Notes: generated by a model not told the origin, from the sequence alone. DNA of 64,000 nt from JADCGM01 sp943370355 (GCA_943370355.1 CALRQP020000007.1:1-64000); one strand, 5' to 3'. Shown: positions 36,088 to 43,714, numbered from the stretch's first letter. Made by a program: numbers and translations.

Positions 36088-37839
36088 TCAGGCCAACTGG
36101 TCCGCGACGAAATCGCCCAGATATTCGAGCGTTGCGACGCGGCGGTACAGGCCCTGGTCGCGCTGCACGGTGCCGTGGCGGCGGTCCATGCGGAAGAATC
36201 GTTGCATGTGCGGGAAATGCAGGTCGATGACGCGGCCCAAGTACATCGGCGTCAGGATTCCGCCGTGGCTGTCCTCCATCGGTCCGCCGAAGCGGCGGCG
36301 GATCGCATAGGACCAGCGGCGCAGCCATGGCGCGCGGGCACGGGTGCTCCATTCCGACAGCCGGTGCTGCCAGGTCGGCGGCTCAGTGAAGGCATAGCCG
36401 TAGGCAGACGGGTGAGCGGCGAGCTTGGGGTCGATCGCGGTCAACAGCGCCGCCTCGAACCGGCCGAGGTTCTTGGCGTGGATGGGCAGCTGCAGCGCCG
36501 CCTCGATCACGGACGGCTCGAGGAACGGCATCAGATAGGCGCCGTGCCGCGCGACGAGGCTGATCTCGCGGCCGAAGAAGCTGCGGCAGCGGTGGCGCGG
36601 GTAGAGCTGTTCGATGAGCCGCCGGTCGAGCCGCCCATGCTGCCCCTCGCAGCCAATCGACGCGAGCGCCTTCGCTTCGATCGCATCGATGAACGCGTCG
36701 GCGTCGAACGCATCGGTGGTGTCGACCGAGGAATAGCGCGCGTAAAAGGCCTCGACGACCTGCCGCGCGCGCAGCCGCCGGTCGGGAAGGTAAAAGAAGT
36801 TGCGGAAAATCTCGCCGCAGCCGCCTGACACCGCGAGCTGCCCGCCTTCGGCGCGCTGGTGCCGGGCAAAGGCATTGCCGCCATTGTCGAACAGTCCCCC
36901 GTCGGTGACGAGCGCATCGGTTTCGTGGAAGTTGCGCTCGATCTGACCGGCGAAATCCTCCGGCGGCAGGTCCCGCCACGCCGCCTTCTGGAAGATTTCC
37001 ACCGGGAAGCCCTCGCCCGCGCCGATCGCCCGGGCGATCTCGACATCGGCGTCGCCCGGCGCGCCATAGACATAGACATGCGGGCTGACCCCGGCATCGC
37101 GCAGCAGCGCCAGCGCCAGCTGCGAGTCGAGCCCGCCCGAAAGCGGGCATTGCATGCGGTCGCCATAATGGTCGGCATAGGGTTTCACGACCGCACGCAG
37201 CCGCGCCGCGATCTCCGCCTGCAGGTCGGCCCCCTTGGGCGGCGGCGGTGCGACACGCCGGGCGACACGGTGCCGGACGACCTCTTCGCCCAGCTCGAAC
37301 TGTTCGTCCGGCCCCAGCCGCTTCACCTCGTTGAACACCGTGTCGTCGCCGGTCGGGAACACGTTGAACGCGAATTCATAGACGCCCTGCGCATCCCAGC
37401 TCAGCCGCGGCACGCTCGCCGCCGTCGCAAGGAAGGAGGTCGAGATCACCGACAGGTCGGCGTTGTGGAAAACCTGGAACGCGCCCACCGGCCCCGTGCT
37501 GACCAGCGTCCGCCCGCCCTTGCGCAGCACAAGGCCGAAATGCCCCGCCACATCGGCCCATTCGACCATCGGCACCGCGGCCGCATCCAGCAGCGCCTGC
37601 AGCCCCGGCGCGCCGAGCTGCCCGCCGCACACCAGCGTTCCCGCGACCGCGGCGAAGTCGTCCCCCCGCTGCAGCAGCGTGTCCGGCCCGCCATGGATAT
37701 AGGGCACATGGAAGCCGCGCCACCCCGGCACCGGCAGTTCGACCGGCCCGCTGAAGCCATGCCTGGCGAACTGCACCCGCGCGCCGGCGAGCCGCGCCTC
37801 GGCACGCTCATCATCCCGGCACAGATAGAAACCGCCCAC
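36088..37839 (-). CDS. asparagine-synthase-like protein (no N-terminal catalytic Cys)
   Basis: A 583-residue protein. The N-terminal region resembles a class II glutamine amidotransferase domain (GHFGLVLRKGGRTLVSTGPVGAFQVFHN). An AsnB-type ATP-pyrophosphatase domain has CPLSGGLDSQLALALLRD (P-loop S-G-G-L-D-S, about 233). I use GTG 37839, preceded by AGAGGA, because a start at 37905 would leave 8 bp to the divergent glycosyltransferase. With this start there is no Met-Cys N-terminus, so glutaminase activity is unlikely. Such proteins often sit in surface-polysaccharide loci; the GT4 neighbour fits that. The substrate is unknown. Confidence 0.72.
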   Translation of the reverse strand: MGGFYLCRDDERAEARLAGARVQFARHGFSGPVELPVPGWRGFHVPYIHGGPDTLLQRGDDFAAVAGTLVCGGQLGAPGLQALLDAAAVPMVEWADVAGHFGLVLRKGGRTLVSTGPVGAFQVFHNADLSVISTSFLATAASVPRLSWDAQGVYEFAFNVFPTGDDTVFNEVKRLGPDEQFELGEEVVRHRVARRVAPPPPKGADLQAEIAARLRAVVKPYADHYGDRMQCPLSGGLDSQLALALLRDAGVSPHVYVYGAPGDADVEIARAIGAGEGFPVEIFQKAAWRDLPPEDFAGQIERNFHETDALVTDGGLFDNGGNAFARHQRAEGGQLAVSGGCGEIFRNFFYLPDRRLRARQVVEAFYARYSSVDTTDAFDADAFIDAIEAKALASIGCEGQHGRLDRRLIEQLYPRHRCRSFFGREISLVARHGAYLMPFLEPSVIEAALQLPIHAKNLGRFEAALLTAIDPKLAAHPSAYGYAFTEPPTWQHRLSEWSTRARAPWLRRWSYAIRRRFGGPMEDSHGGILTPMYLGRVIDLHFPHMQRFFRMDRRHGTVQRDQGLYRRVATLEYLGDFVADQLA

Positions 37840-37913
37840 GCGTCCTCTTAACCCGGCAGGACCGGCGCACAAGCGCGGCTTGTCGGCGCGCCGCGCCGCC
37901 GCCAAGGTGCGGC

Positions 37914-39074
37914 ATGGCCCGCACCCCGCGCATCCTGCACGCCCATTCGAGCTTCGACCTCGGCGGCAAGGAGGCGCGCGCCGTCGCGCTGATCAACGCG
38001 TTCGGCAGCGATTACGAACATGACATCGTCTCCGCCGACGCGACCGCGCTCGGGGCCGCGCGGCTGATCGACCCCGCCGTCCCGCACCGCCTTATGCCCC
38101 CCGAAATCCCGCCGCTCGAGGGCTGGCCGAGCCTTGCCCGCTGGCGCGCGCTTGCTGCCGCGATTTCGCGCTACGACCTGCTGCTCACCTATAACTGGGG
38201 CTCGATGGACGCCGTGATGGCCAACCGGCTGTTTTCGCGCATTCCGCATATCCATCATGAGGACGGCTTCAACGAGGACGAGCTGGTCCGGCAGAAGCCC
38301 AAGCGCGTGATCTTCCGCCGCCTCGCACTCGCCCGCACCCACCGCCTCATCGTCCCGTCGCGTAACCTCGAGCGCATCGCCCAGACCGTCTGGCACCAGC
38401 CGCCGCAGCGCATCGCCTATATCCCGAACGGCATCGATACCGCGCTGTTCGACACGCCCCCCGCACCCGACGCGATCCCCGGCTTCCAGCGCCGCGCGGG
38501 CGAGGTCGTCGTCGGCACGCTCGCGGGCTTACGCCCCGTCAAGAACCTGCCCCGCCTCGTCCGCGCCTTCGCCGCCGCCGTCCGCAGCCTGCCCGCCGCC
38601 CGAGCTGCCACCGCCACCCCGCCGCCGCGCCTCATCATCGTCGGCAGCGGCCCCGACGAGCCCGCCATCCGCGCCGAGGCCGCAGCGCGGGGCATCGCGG
38701 GCCAGGTCCTGCTGCCGGGCTTCCTCGCCCACCCGCACCGCTATGCCGGCCTGTTCGACATTTTCGCGCTGTCGTCGGACAGCGAGCAATTCCCGATCAG
38801 CCTCGTCGAGGCGATGGCCGCCGGCCTGCCCGCCGTGTCGACCGAGGTCGGCGACGTGCGCGAAATCCTGTCCGAGCCCAACCGCCCCTACCTCGCCGCC
38901 CCCGCCGACGAGGCCAGCCTCGCCCGCCACCTCGCCGCGCTCATCGCCGACCCCGCGGCGCGCCGCCGCCTCGGCACCGCCAACCGCGCCCGCGTCGCAA
39001 GCGAGTTCACCCACGCCCGCATGGTCGCCAGCTACCGCAGCCTCTATGACGCAGCACTCGCCACCCGCCGTTGA
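37914..39074 (+). CDS. GT4-family glycosyltransferase
   Basis: A 386-residue GT-B fold enzyme. The N-terminal acceptor domain opens ILHAHSSFDLGGKEARAVAL, a typical first beta strand and Gly loop. The C-terminal nucleotide-sugar domain has GTLAGLRPVKNLPRLVRAF, IVGSGPDEPAIRAEAAARGI, and EQFPISLVEAMAAGLPAVSTEVGDVREIL with the E-x7-E-like Glu pair. Sugar and acceptor are unknown; transfer to an envelope or exopolysaccharide is likely. It is transcribed away from the asparagine-synthase-like gene from a shared 74-bp region and ends 42 bp before tRNA-Leu. Confidence 0.9.
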   Translation: MARTPRILHAHSSFDLGGKEARAVALINAFGSDYEHDIVSADATALGAARLIDPAVPHRLMPPEIPPLEGWPSLARWRALAAAISRYDLLLTYNWGSMDAVMANRLFSRIPHIHHEDGFNEDELVRQKPKRVIFRRLALARTHRLIVPSRNLERIAQTVWHQPPQRIAYIPNGIDTALFDTPPAPDAIPGFQRRAGEVVVGTLAGLRPVKNLPRLVRAFAAAVRSLPAARAATATPPPRLIIVGSGPDEPAIRAEAAARGIAGQVLLPGFLAHPHRYAGLFDIFALSSDSEQFPISLVEAMAAGLPAVSTEVGDVREILSEPNRPYLAAPADEASLARHLAALIADPAARRRLGTANRARVASEFTHARMVASYRSLYDAALATRR

Positions 39075-39116
39075 CAGCCCCCGGCGCAGCCCCTAGAGCC
39101 GCTCGCCTACCTTCGT

Positions 39117-39203
39117 GCCCGGATGGCGGAATTGGTAGACGCACCAGCTTCAGGTGCTGGCGGTCGCAAGGCCGTGGAGGTTCGAGTCCTCTTCCGGGCA
39201 CCA
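39117..39203 (+). tRNA. tRNA-Leu (anticodon CAG)
   Basis: An 87-base cloverleaf. The acceptor 39117-39123 pairs with 39193-39199, the discriminator is A, and CCA is encoded at 39201-39203. The anticodon stem CCAGC/GCTGG encloses loop TTCAGGT with CAG at 39151-39153. A long variable arm (typical of class II tRNA-Leu) and a TTCGAGT T-loop are present. The 3' end is the apparent attachment site of the adjoining integrase element. Confidence 0.97.
39190..39200 (+). repeat. putative attL core (tRNA-Leu 3' end)
   Basis: The 11 bases TCTTCCGGGCA at the end of the tRNA gene recur exactly at 46041-46051 in the same orientation. A P4-type integrase starts 169 bp downstream, and such enzymes recombine at tRNA 3' ends. 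Confidence 0.5.
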
Positions 39204-39206
39204 CTT

Positions 39207-39234
39207 ACCTGTTCGCCGATGGCCGCGAACAGGT
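39207..39234 (+). terminator. hairpin after tRNA-Leu
   Basis: A perfect 9-bp inverted repeat (39207-39215 with 39226-39234), extendable by one pair, lies four bases after the CCA. The following bases are A-rich rather than T-rich, so it may be a tRNA processing or termination structure, or part of the element's attachment region. Confidence 0.35.
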
Positions 39235-39315
39235 TGAAAAATCCTTATAAATCTGCAAATGCTGGGGCGGGCCATTCGCCACGGTTCGCCGTTGATCGTC
39301 CACAATCGGACTGAT

Positions 39316-39369
39316 TTGGGGGCCATGTTGGGGGCCACATTGAATGACCTCTAAAAAGTGGCCCCCAAC
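39316..39369. promoter_or_regulatory. three TTGGGGGCCA motifs before the integrase (candidate arm-type sites)
   Basis: TTGGGGGCCA occurs at 39316-39325 and 39328-39337, and inverted at 39359-39368. The last two form a perfect 12-bp inverted repeat (39327-39338 with 39358-39369) ending 2 bases before the integrase ATG. Repeats between att core and int are typical binding sites for the integrase N-terminal domain. The hairpin also occupies the position where a ribosome-binding site would lie, so it may restrict integrase translation. Confidence 0.55.
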
Positions 39370-39371
39370 GG

Positions 39372-40589
39372 ATGCCTTTGAGCGACATTTCGATTCGCGC
39401 CGCCAAGCATGGCGATAAGCCGATCAAGCTGTCTGACGAGCGGGGGTTGTTCCTTCTACTTCAACCCTCGGGCGGAAAGCTGTGGCGGTTGAAATATCGC
39501 TTCGAGGGTTCAGAAAAGAAGCTGAGCCTCGGCCGCTACCCCGACGTATCGTTGAAGGACGCGCGCAAGCGGCGCGATGAGGCGCGGGCACTGCTCGCTG
39601 CGGGCATCGATCCGGGCGAGCAAAGGCGCGCCGATGCACTCGCAGCGGAATTGAATGCGGCAACGACATTTCAAGTAATTGGCGAAGAATATCTGGACAA
39701 GGCTGCCCGCGAAGGTCGCGAGGCCGTGACGATCAAGAAGAGCCGCTGGTTGCTCTCGTTGATGGAGCCTTTTCTAGGGCACCGCCCGATCACTGAAATC
39801 ACGCCCGCCGAACTATTGGCCACATTGCGAAAGGTTGAGAAAAAGGGTCACTTGGAAACAGCGGCACGCATGCGGTCGCTCGCAGGGCGCATTTTCCGCT
39901 ACGCTGTGGCCACCTCGCGCGCTTCCAATGATCCGTCAGCCGTTCTGCGCGGAGCGCTAACTGCCCCCGTTGTTAGGCATCGCAGTGCGATATTAAAGCC
40001 GGAAGCGGTCGGTGCACTACTTCGCGCCATCGACGGGTTCGATGGGCAGCCACTGACACGCATTGCCTTGAAACTGACTCCGCATGTGTTCGTGCGACCC
40101 GGCGAGTTGCGTCGCGCGGAATGGACAGAGTTTGATTTGGACGCCGCCACTTGGACGATACCAGCGAGCAAAATGAAAATGCGCGCGCCGCATGTGGTCC
40201 CGCTTTCAGTGCAGGCAATCGAGCTTCTGCGCTCGGCGAACGAGCTTAACGCGGGTCAGAAGTACATCTTCTCGTCGCTCTATCCTGGCAATCGACCCAT
40301 GTCCGAAAACACTATCAATGCTGCATTGCGCCGGATCGGATATTCGGGCGACGAGATGACCGCCCATGGATTTCGCGCAATGGCTAGCACGTTGCTGAAC
40401 GAGTCTGGGAAATGGAATCCCGACGCGATTGAGCGCGCGCTAGCCCATAAAGACGGAAGCGCGACACGAGGCGCTTATCATCGCGGCGCGTACTGGGAGG
40501 AGCGAGTGCGAATGGCACAATGGTGGAGCGATTACCTCGACATTCTTCGCCAAGGTGCCGACGTACTGCAGTTCGCGCGACCAGCTTGA
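39372..40589 (+). CDS. P4-type tyrosine recombinase/integrase (DUF4102)
   Basis: A 405-residue integrase. An N-terminal DUF4102 arm-binding domain (KLSDERGLFLLLQPSGGKLWRLKYRFEGSEKKLSLGRYPDVSL, about 18-65) is followed by a SAM-like core-binding domain (about 100-185). The catalytic domain contains VRPGELRRAEWTEFD (first Arg), HGFRAMASTLLNE (His-x-x-Arg), LAHKDG (second His region) and RGAYHRGAYW (Tyr nucleophile). The protein appears intact. It lies next to tRNA-Leu, its likely target. No excisionase is evident downstream. Confidence 0.95.
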   Translation: MPLSDISIRAAKHGDKPIKLSDERGLFLLLQPSGGKLWRLKYRFEGSEKKLSLGRYPDVSLKDARKRRDEARALLAAGIDPGEQRRADALAAELNAATTFQVIGEEYLDKAAREGREAVTIKKSRWLLSLMEPFLGHRPITEITPAELLATLRKVEKKGHLETAARMRSLAGRIFRYAVATSRASNDPSAVLRGALTAPVVRHRSAILKPEAVGALLRAIDGFDGQPLTRIALKLTPHVFVRPGELRRAEWTEFDLDAATWTIPASKMKMRAPHVVPLSVQAIELLRSANELNAGQKYIFSSLYPGNRPMSENTINAALRRIGYSGDEMTAHGFRAMASTLLNESGKWNPDAIERALAHKDGSATRGAYHRGAYWEERVRMAQWWSDYLDILRQGADVLQFARPA

Positions 40590-40748
40590 GATCGGACGTA
40601 GCGTTTATGGGGTCCTGCCCAGTATCGGTCGGTCCACGCTGGAGGCTTGGGGCACCGCGGCACCCGGCGCATTAGCTACCGAACATTGACGCTGTTCGCC
40701 GGCGTCTTCCACAATGGGGATTAAGGTCCCCAGTCATGGGAGGTTTGG

Positions 40749-40841
40749 ATGGCGGACGTGACTGGCAGAGCGATTGCGTACATCGCGGAATGCATTGATC
40801 CTGAAAAGCTCAGGCGGATGGCGGTAAATGCCAGACGGCTG
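40749..40841 (+). pseudogene. 31-codon stub cut by the IS1595-type element
   Basis: An ATG with a good ribosome-binding site (GGGAGG) opens a frame encoding A-I-A-Y-I-A-E-C-I-D-P-E-K-L-R-R-M and similar helical residues. It runs without a stop into the left inverted repeat of the IS. It is in phase with the truncated gene on the far side (43034) only if the junction is blunt, and no target duplication is present. It may therefore be the 5' end of that gene or an unrelated fragment. A weak TTGACG/CACAAT promoter candidate lies at 40686-40715. Confidence 0.4.
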
Positions 40842-40866
40842 GGCAATTATATACTTGACAAAGCAC
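40842..40866 (+). repeat. left terminal inverted repeat of the IS
   Basis: 25 bases matching the reverse complement of 43009-43033 with a single mismatch. The repeat includes TTGACA at 40855-40860, the -35 element of the transposase promoter. Confidence 0.88.
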
Positions 40867-40886
40867 CGTCACTTAGGCGATACAAT
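40855..40886 (+). promoter_or_regulatory. transposase promoter inside the inverted repeat
   Basis: A perfect -35 TTGACA (40855-40860) is followed by GATACAAT at 40879-40886 (spacing 18 to GATACA or 20 to TACAAT). The predicted transcription start falls at or within a few bases of the transposase ATG at 40892, and there is no Shine-Dalgarno sequence. A leaderless or near-leaderless transcript is inferred. Confidence 0.6.
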
Positions 40887-40891
40887 CGGGT

Positions 40892-41797
40892 ATGGACATC
40901 ACCGCGCCCCGCTTCACTTCCGAAACTGCAGCCCGCGAGCATCTCGAAGCGCTCCGTTGGCCGACTGGCGCGGTTTGCCCTCACTGCGGCGTGATCGAAG
41001 CGCGCAAGCTGGCGGGCAAGGCATCGCGCCCCGGCCTCTATCAGTGCAACGCTTGCCGCGAGCAGTTCACCGTAACCGTTGGCACCGTGTTCGAGCGCTC
41101 CAAGGTGCCGCCGCATAAGTGGCTGCTGTGCAATCACCTGCTTTGCGCCAGCAAGAAGGGCATGAGCGCCCATGAAATCCATCGCCTGCTAGGCGTCACC
41201 TACAAAACCGCGTGGTTCATGTGCCACCGCTTGCGCGCTGCCATGAACGGCGCTGGCACCGATGGTCCCCTTGGCGGTCCTAACAAGGTCGTTGAAGCCG
41301 ATGAAACCTATGTCGGCGGCAAGGCTAAGAACCGTGCGTTCCGCCAGCCCCGCGCCAAGCAGGCTGTCGTTGCTCTCGTTGAGCGTGAAGGCCACGTTCG
41401 CAGCTTCCACGTTGCCAACGTGACGGCCAAGCAGCTTCGCCCGCTGATCGTCACCACCGTTGACCGCGCCTCGCACCTGATGACCGACGAAAGCGCCGTC
41501 TATACCCGCGTCGGCAAAGAGTTCGCCGGTCACTCGACCGTGAACCACAGCGCCAACGAGTATGTGAAGGGCGGCGCGTTCAAGCACTCCAATACGGTCG
41601 AAAACTTCTTCTCGATCTTCAAGCGCGGCGTGATCGGCACCTATCACCACATGAGCGAGGCCCATCTCGCTCGCTATTGTGCCGAGTTCGACTTCCGCTA
41701 CAACACCCGCAAGGCGAACGATGCCGAACGCGCCGACGTTGCCCTGCTTGGCATCGGTGGCAAGCGCCTAACCTATCGGCGGACTAACGCAGCCTAA
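40892..41797 (+). CDS. IS1595-family transposase (ISXO2-like DDE domain)
   Basis: A 301-residue transposase. An N-terminal zinc ribbon (C29-x2-C32 and C52-x2-C55) precedes an ISXO2-like catalytic domain. VVEADETYVGGK carries the first Asp (about 136), HLMTDESAVY the second (about 196), and HSNTVENFFSIFKRGVIGTYHH the third acidic/Asn position (about 235). C-terminal ARYCAEFDFRYNTRK is a family signature. It appears full-length and intact, so the element may be active. Its promoter lies in the left inverted repeat. Confidence 0.95.
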   Translation: MDITAPRFTSETAAREHLEALRWPTGAVCPHCGVIEARKLAGKASRPGLYQCNACREQFTVTVGTVFERSKVPPHKWLLCNHLLCASKKGMSAHEIHRLLGVTYKTAWFMCHRLRAAMNGAGTDGPLGGPNKVVEADETYVGGKAKNRAFRQPRAKQAVVALVEREGHVRSFHVANVTAKQLRPLIVTTVDRASHLMTDESAVYTRVGKEFAGHSTVNHSANEYVKGGAFKHSNTVENFFSIFKRGVIGTYHHMSEAHLARYCAEFDFRYNTRKANDAERADVALLGIGGKRLTYRRTNAA

Positions 41798-42129
41798 GAC
41801 GCCGCGACAGAAAGCTAAGCGCTTCAAGCGTTGGCGCAAAAGACTCGACTCAAAAGCGTAATCGACCCACCATCCGCACACGGCCCGATAAGCCCCGGAT
41901 TGGAAAACTGGGCAAGCTTGTCGCCAAGCCGTGCAGGTCGTGCCGCTACTCCAATAGGCCACCCGGATGGGACCTTGCGGAACCGGATTCCACTCGACCA
42001 CCGTCGGAAGCGATCTAGAGCGCGGATGGCGGGCCCATCATCCGGTAAACGGGGATTAATCCGTTTGCCCGGGGCCAAACCGCAAACCCTTACGGGCAAG
42101 CGGCGCGTCGCTGCCCGGAGGCCCCTCAA
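41798..42129. other. 332-bp spacer inside the IS, no convincing gene
   Basis: Between the transposase stop and the 30-codon ORF the frames open only from TTG or without ribosome-binding sites, and both strands give Arg/Pro-rich nonsense. It may hold untranslated regulatory sequence of the passenger genes; no strong promoter or hairpin stands out by eye. Confidence 0.4.
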
Positions 42130-42222
42130 ATGGCTATCCGAGCAACAGTGAAAGTGGACGTTCAGATCAATGTGGCTGCCATTGTAAAATGGATCGCTAC
42201 GTTAGTCTGGCTGCTCCACTAA
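42130..42222 (+). CDS. 30-residue hydrophobic peptide, IS passenger
   Basis: An ATG preceded by a consensus GGAGG at eight bases spacing (42117-42121) opens a 30-codon frame ending TAA. The peptide starts M-A-I-R-A-T-V-K-V-D, a short charged/beta-like part, and ends in a hydrophobic segment V-A-A-I-V-K-W-I-A-T-L-V-W-L-L-H that could span or insert in a membrane. It lies between the transposase and the HEPN-like gene, 106 bases before the latter. It is unrecognised; the size and character resemble small membrane peptides, including some type I toxins, but no antisense RNA is evident. Confidence 0.5.
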   Translation: MAIRATVKVDVQINVAAIVKWIATLVWLLH

Positions 42223-42328
42223 GCCGCCCCGGCGCTGCTTCGGCGGCGTCGGGGATGCCTTCTTGTGCGGCGTCGGCGGTGTCGCCAGCATACGCCGCAG
42301 AACGTCGTCTTCATTAAGAGGCTTGGCC

Positions 42329-42949
42329 GTGTCGTTCACTTTCAAATCCTCGCTGCACCGACATCCAGAGATCGCGACCAAGATCGGCTTGGTGGTTGCC
42401 GACTACGCGACCCTCGAAATGCTTATGTACCTCGCCTACGCGTTGGCCTCAAACAAAGACCCCGAGGAATGCTTTACGTCCTTTTACGGCTGGCGAGCGA
42501 TCAATCACCGCGCACAGTCCGTCCTATCGGAATTGAAGCCCCGGCTAGACCCGATGCGATACGGCGCATTCGATAAAGCGTGGAAGCTGATGAAGGGGGC
42601 AGCGCGACGTCGAACCGAAATAGCCCATTGCACCTTCATAACCAAAGCCGAGAGGCCGATGCGGCTGCGATTGGCAAAGGGCAAACCCGTTTTCGAGCCT
42701 ATCGACTTACCTCTGCTCGAACGAACGCTCACGCAATTCCATACGTTAGGGCAAGACCTTGCAATCCTTTGTGTATTTTGCGCTGGTTCTCAGGATCGAC
42801 TTGGGAAAATATTGCAGAAACTACCTCACGCGCGATTATCAGGTAATCCTCTGGGGGACTTGGCAAGTCCACCTGATCTAACGCCACCTCCAGGATTTCC
42901 GCTAGAAGAATCTGCGTCTCGCCTAGGGTTGGATTTCGCGAAGCTGTAG
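42329..42949 (+). CDS. HEPN-like protein, IS passenger
   Basis: A 206-residue, mostly helical protein. A long helix (GLVVADYATLEMLMYLAYALAS, about 20-42) and a second helix block end in A-A-R-R-R-T-E-I-A-H, an R-x4-H arrangement (R95, H100). This matches the active-site pattern of HEPN ribonucleases and the helical order of the fold. I chose GTG 42329, which has AAGAGG seven bases upstream; an in-frame ATG at 42263 lacks one. The C-terminus is Pro-rich. It lies inside the IS inverted repeats and so moves with it. Whether it is a toxin, a defence effector or a regulator is unknown. Confidence 0.6.
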   Translation: MSFTFKSSLHRHPEIATKIGLVVADYATLEMLMYLAYALASNKDPEECFTSFYGWRAINHRAQSVLSELKPRLDPMRYGAFDKAWKLMKGAARRRTEIAHCTFITKAERPMRLRLAKGKPVFEPIDLPLLERTLTQFHTLGQDLAILCVFCAGSQDRLGKILQKLPHARLSGNPLGDLASPPDLTPPPGFPLEESASRLGLDFAKL

Positions 42950-43008
42950 CCGCTATTCCCGTGAACAGTTCAGCACCAGCCTGTCGAGAATCGGATGCTG
43001 CTTCCACT

Positions 43009-43033
43009 GTGCTTTCTCAAGTATATAATTGCC
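43009..43033 (-). repeat. right terminal inverted repeat of the IS
   Basis: 25 bases, the inverse of 40842-40866 with one mismatch that turns the -35-like TTGACA into TTGAGA. The element ends with the bases GCC at 43031-43033; the following AAAACAAT is not found on the left flank. Confidence 0.88.
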
Positions 43034-43702
43034 AAAACAATTCTCGAAATCCTCGGCCTTGAACCGGGCGAACTCCACGGGATCTCGGACACAGCGTTTG
43101 CCTACCTTTCCGCCGAGGCGGAGCAGCTCAGCGAGCTGTCGACCGTCAAAGCGACTGATTTCCTGCAACGTGTTTTGGGCGAACCCGAGAGCAAGGCATT
43201 GCTCGCATCTTCCCATAAGCTGGCCACTGCGTTCATCGTAGCGCGCCTCGCGAAGTGGCTGGAACGAGCCGCGCTGCGACCCTTGGATGCGCTGATAGAT
43301 GCAGCGCACCTCGTAGAACGTCGACCGTACTTAATGGATGCGACAGCCGAGCAGATGAAAGATGTCGAGTACTGGGCTACCGTCCGAGGGAAAGAGGCTG
43401 CCGTGCTGGAGGCCTCCATCCCTGCCGACGTAAGGCTGGCCGTTGGCGAAGCTTGGCTGGGCAAGCCTGTTTACGTGAACCGTCGGCTTGAGCAGGTCGC
43501 TGGTATTCCGGAGAAGAGCGAAGCTTTCGACTATTCGATCCTTCCCGACGTTGTGTTCGCCGAGGACAGCTCCCGGTTCGTTCCGCGCGATAGAGCGGAC
43601 GAATTCAGGGCGGGTTTCAATAATTTCAGTGATCGAAGGTTCGTAGAAAACTTTTCCGATCGTACATACGGTCCGCAGCGTCGGTTTGCCTTCGGCGATT
43701 GA
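43034..43702 (+). pseudogene. 5'-truncated gene of unknown function, first of a two-gene unit
   Basis: About 222 codons stay open from the IS boundary to TGA. The frame enters the IS repeat and reaches an ATG at 42995 only by reading IS sequence, so the native start is missing. The visible protein is helical and soluble (LELGLEPGEL-like start, ATAFIVARLAKWLERAALRPL, YWATVRGKEAAVLEASIP, DVRLAVGEAWLGKPVYVNRR). No family is recognised. The next gene starts 12 bases after its stop behind a good ribosome-binding site, so the two form an operon. The 31-codon stub at 40749 may be its lost start. Confidence 0.5.
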
Positions 43703-43714
43703 GGATCTGACGCA

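Larger units (their letters stand above)
40842..43033 (+). mobile_element. IS1595-family insertion element with passenger genes
   Basis: The 2192-bp element is bounded by 25-bp inverted repeats (40842-40866 and 43009-43033, 24 of 25 identical) starting GGCAATTATATACTTGA. It encodes an ISXO2-like transposase, a 30-residue peptide ORF and a HEPN-like protein, all on one strand. IS1595 elements usually duplicate 8 bp of target. Here the flanks read GACGGCTG on the left and AAAACAAT on the right, so no duplication is seen; a later deletion or recombination at one edge is inferred. Passenger genes are known in this IS family, but I do not recognise this cargo. Confidence 0.85.

Noticed and set aside
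39123..39314. 63-codon frame through tRNA-Leu
   Set aside because: Reads through a functional tRNA gene; no evidence of coding.
41831..42151. TTG-start 106-codon frame between transposase and passenger genes
   Set aside because: Arg/Pro-rich, no ribosome-binding site, overlaps the start of the better-supported 30-codon ORF.
42953..43309. Minus-strand 118-codon frame across the IS right end
   Set aside because: It crosses the inverted repeat and overlaps the better-composed plus-strand frame; no ribosome-binding site.
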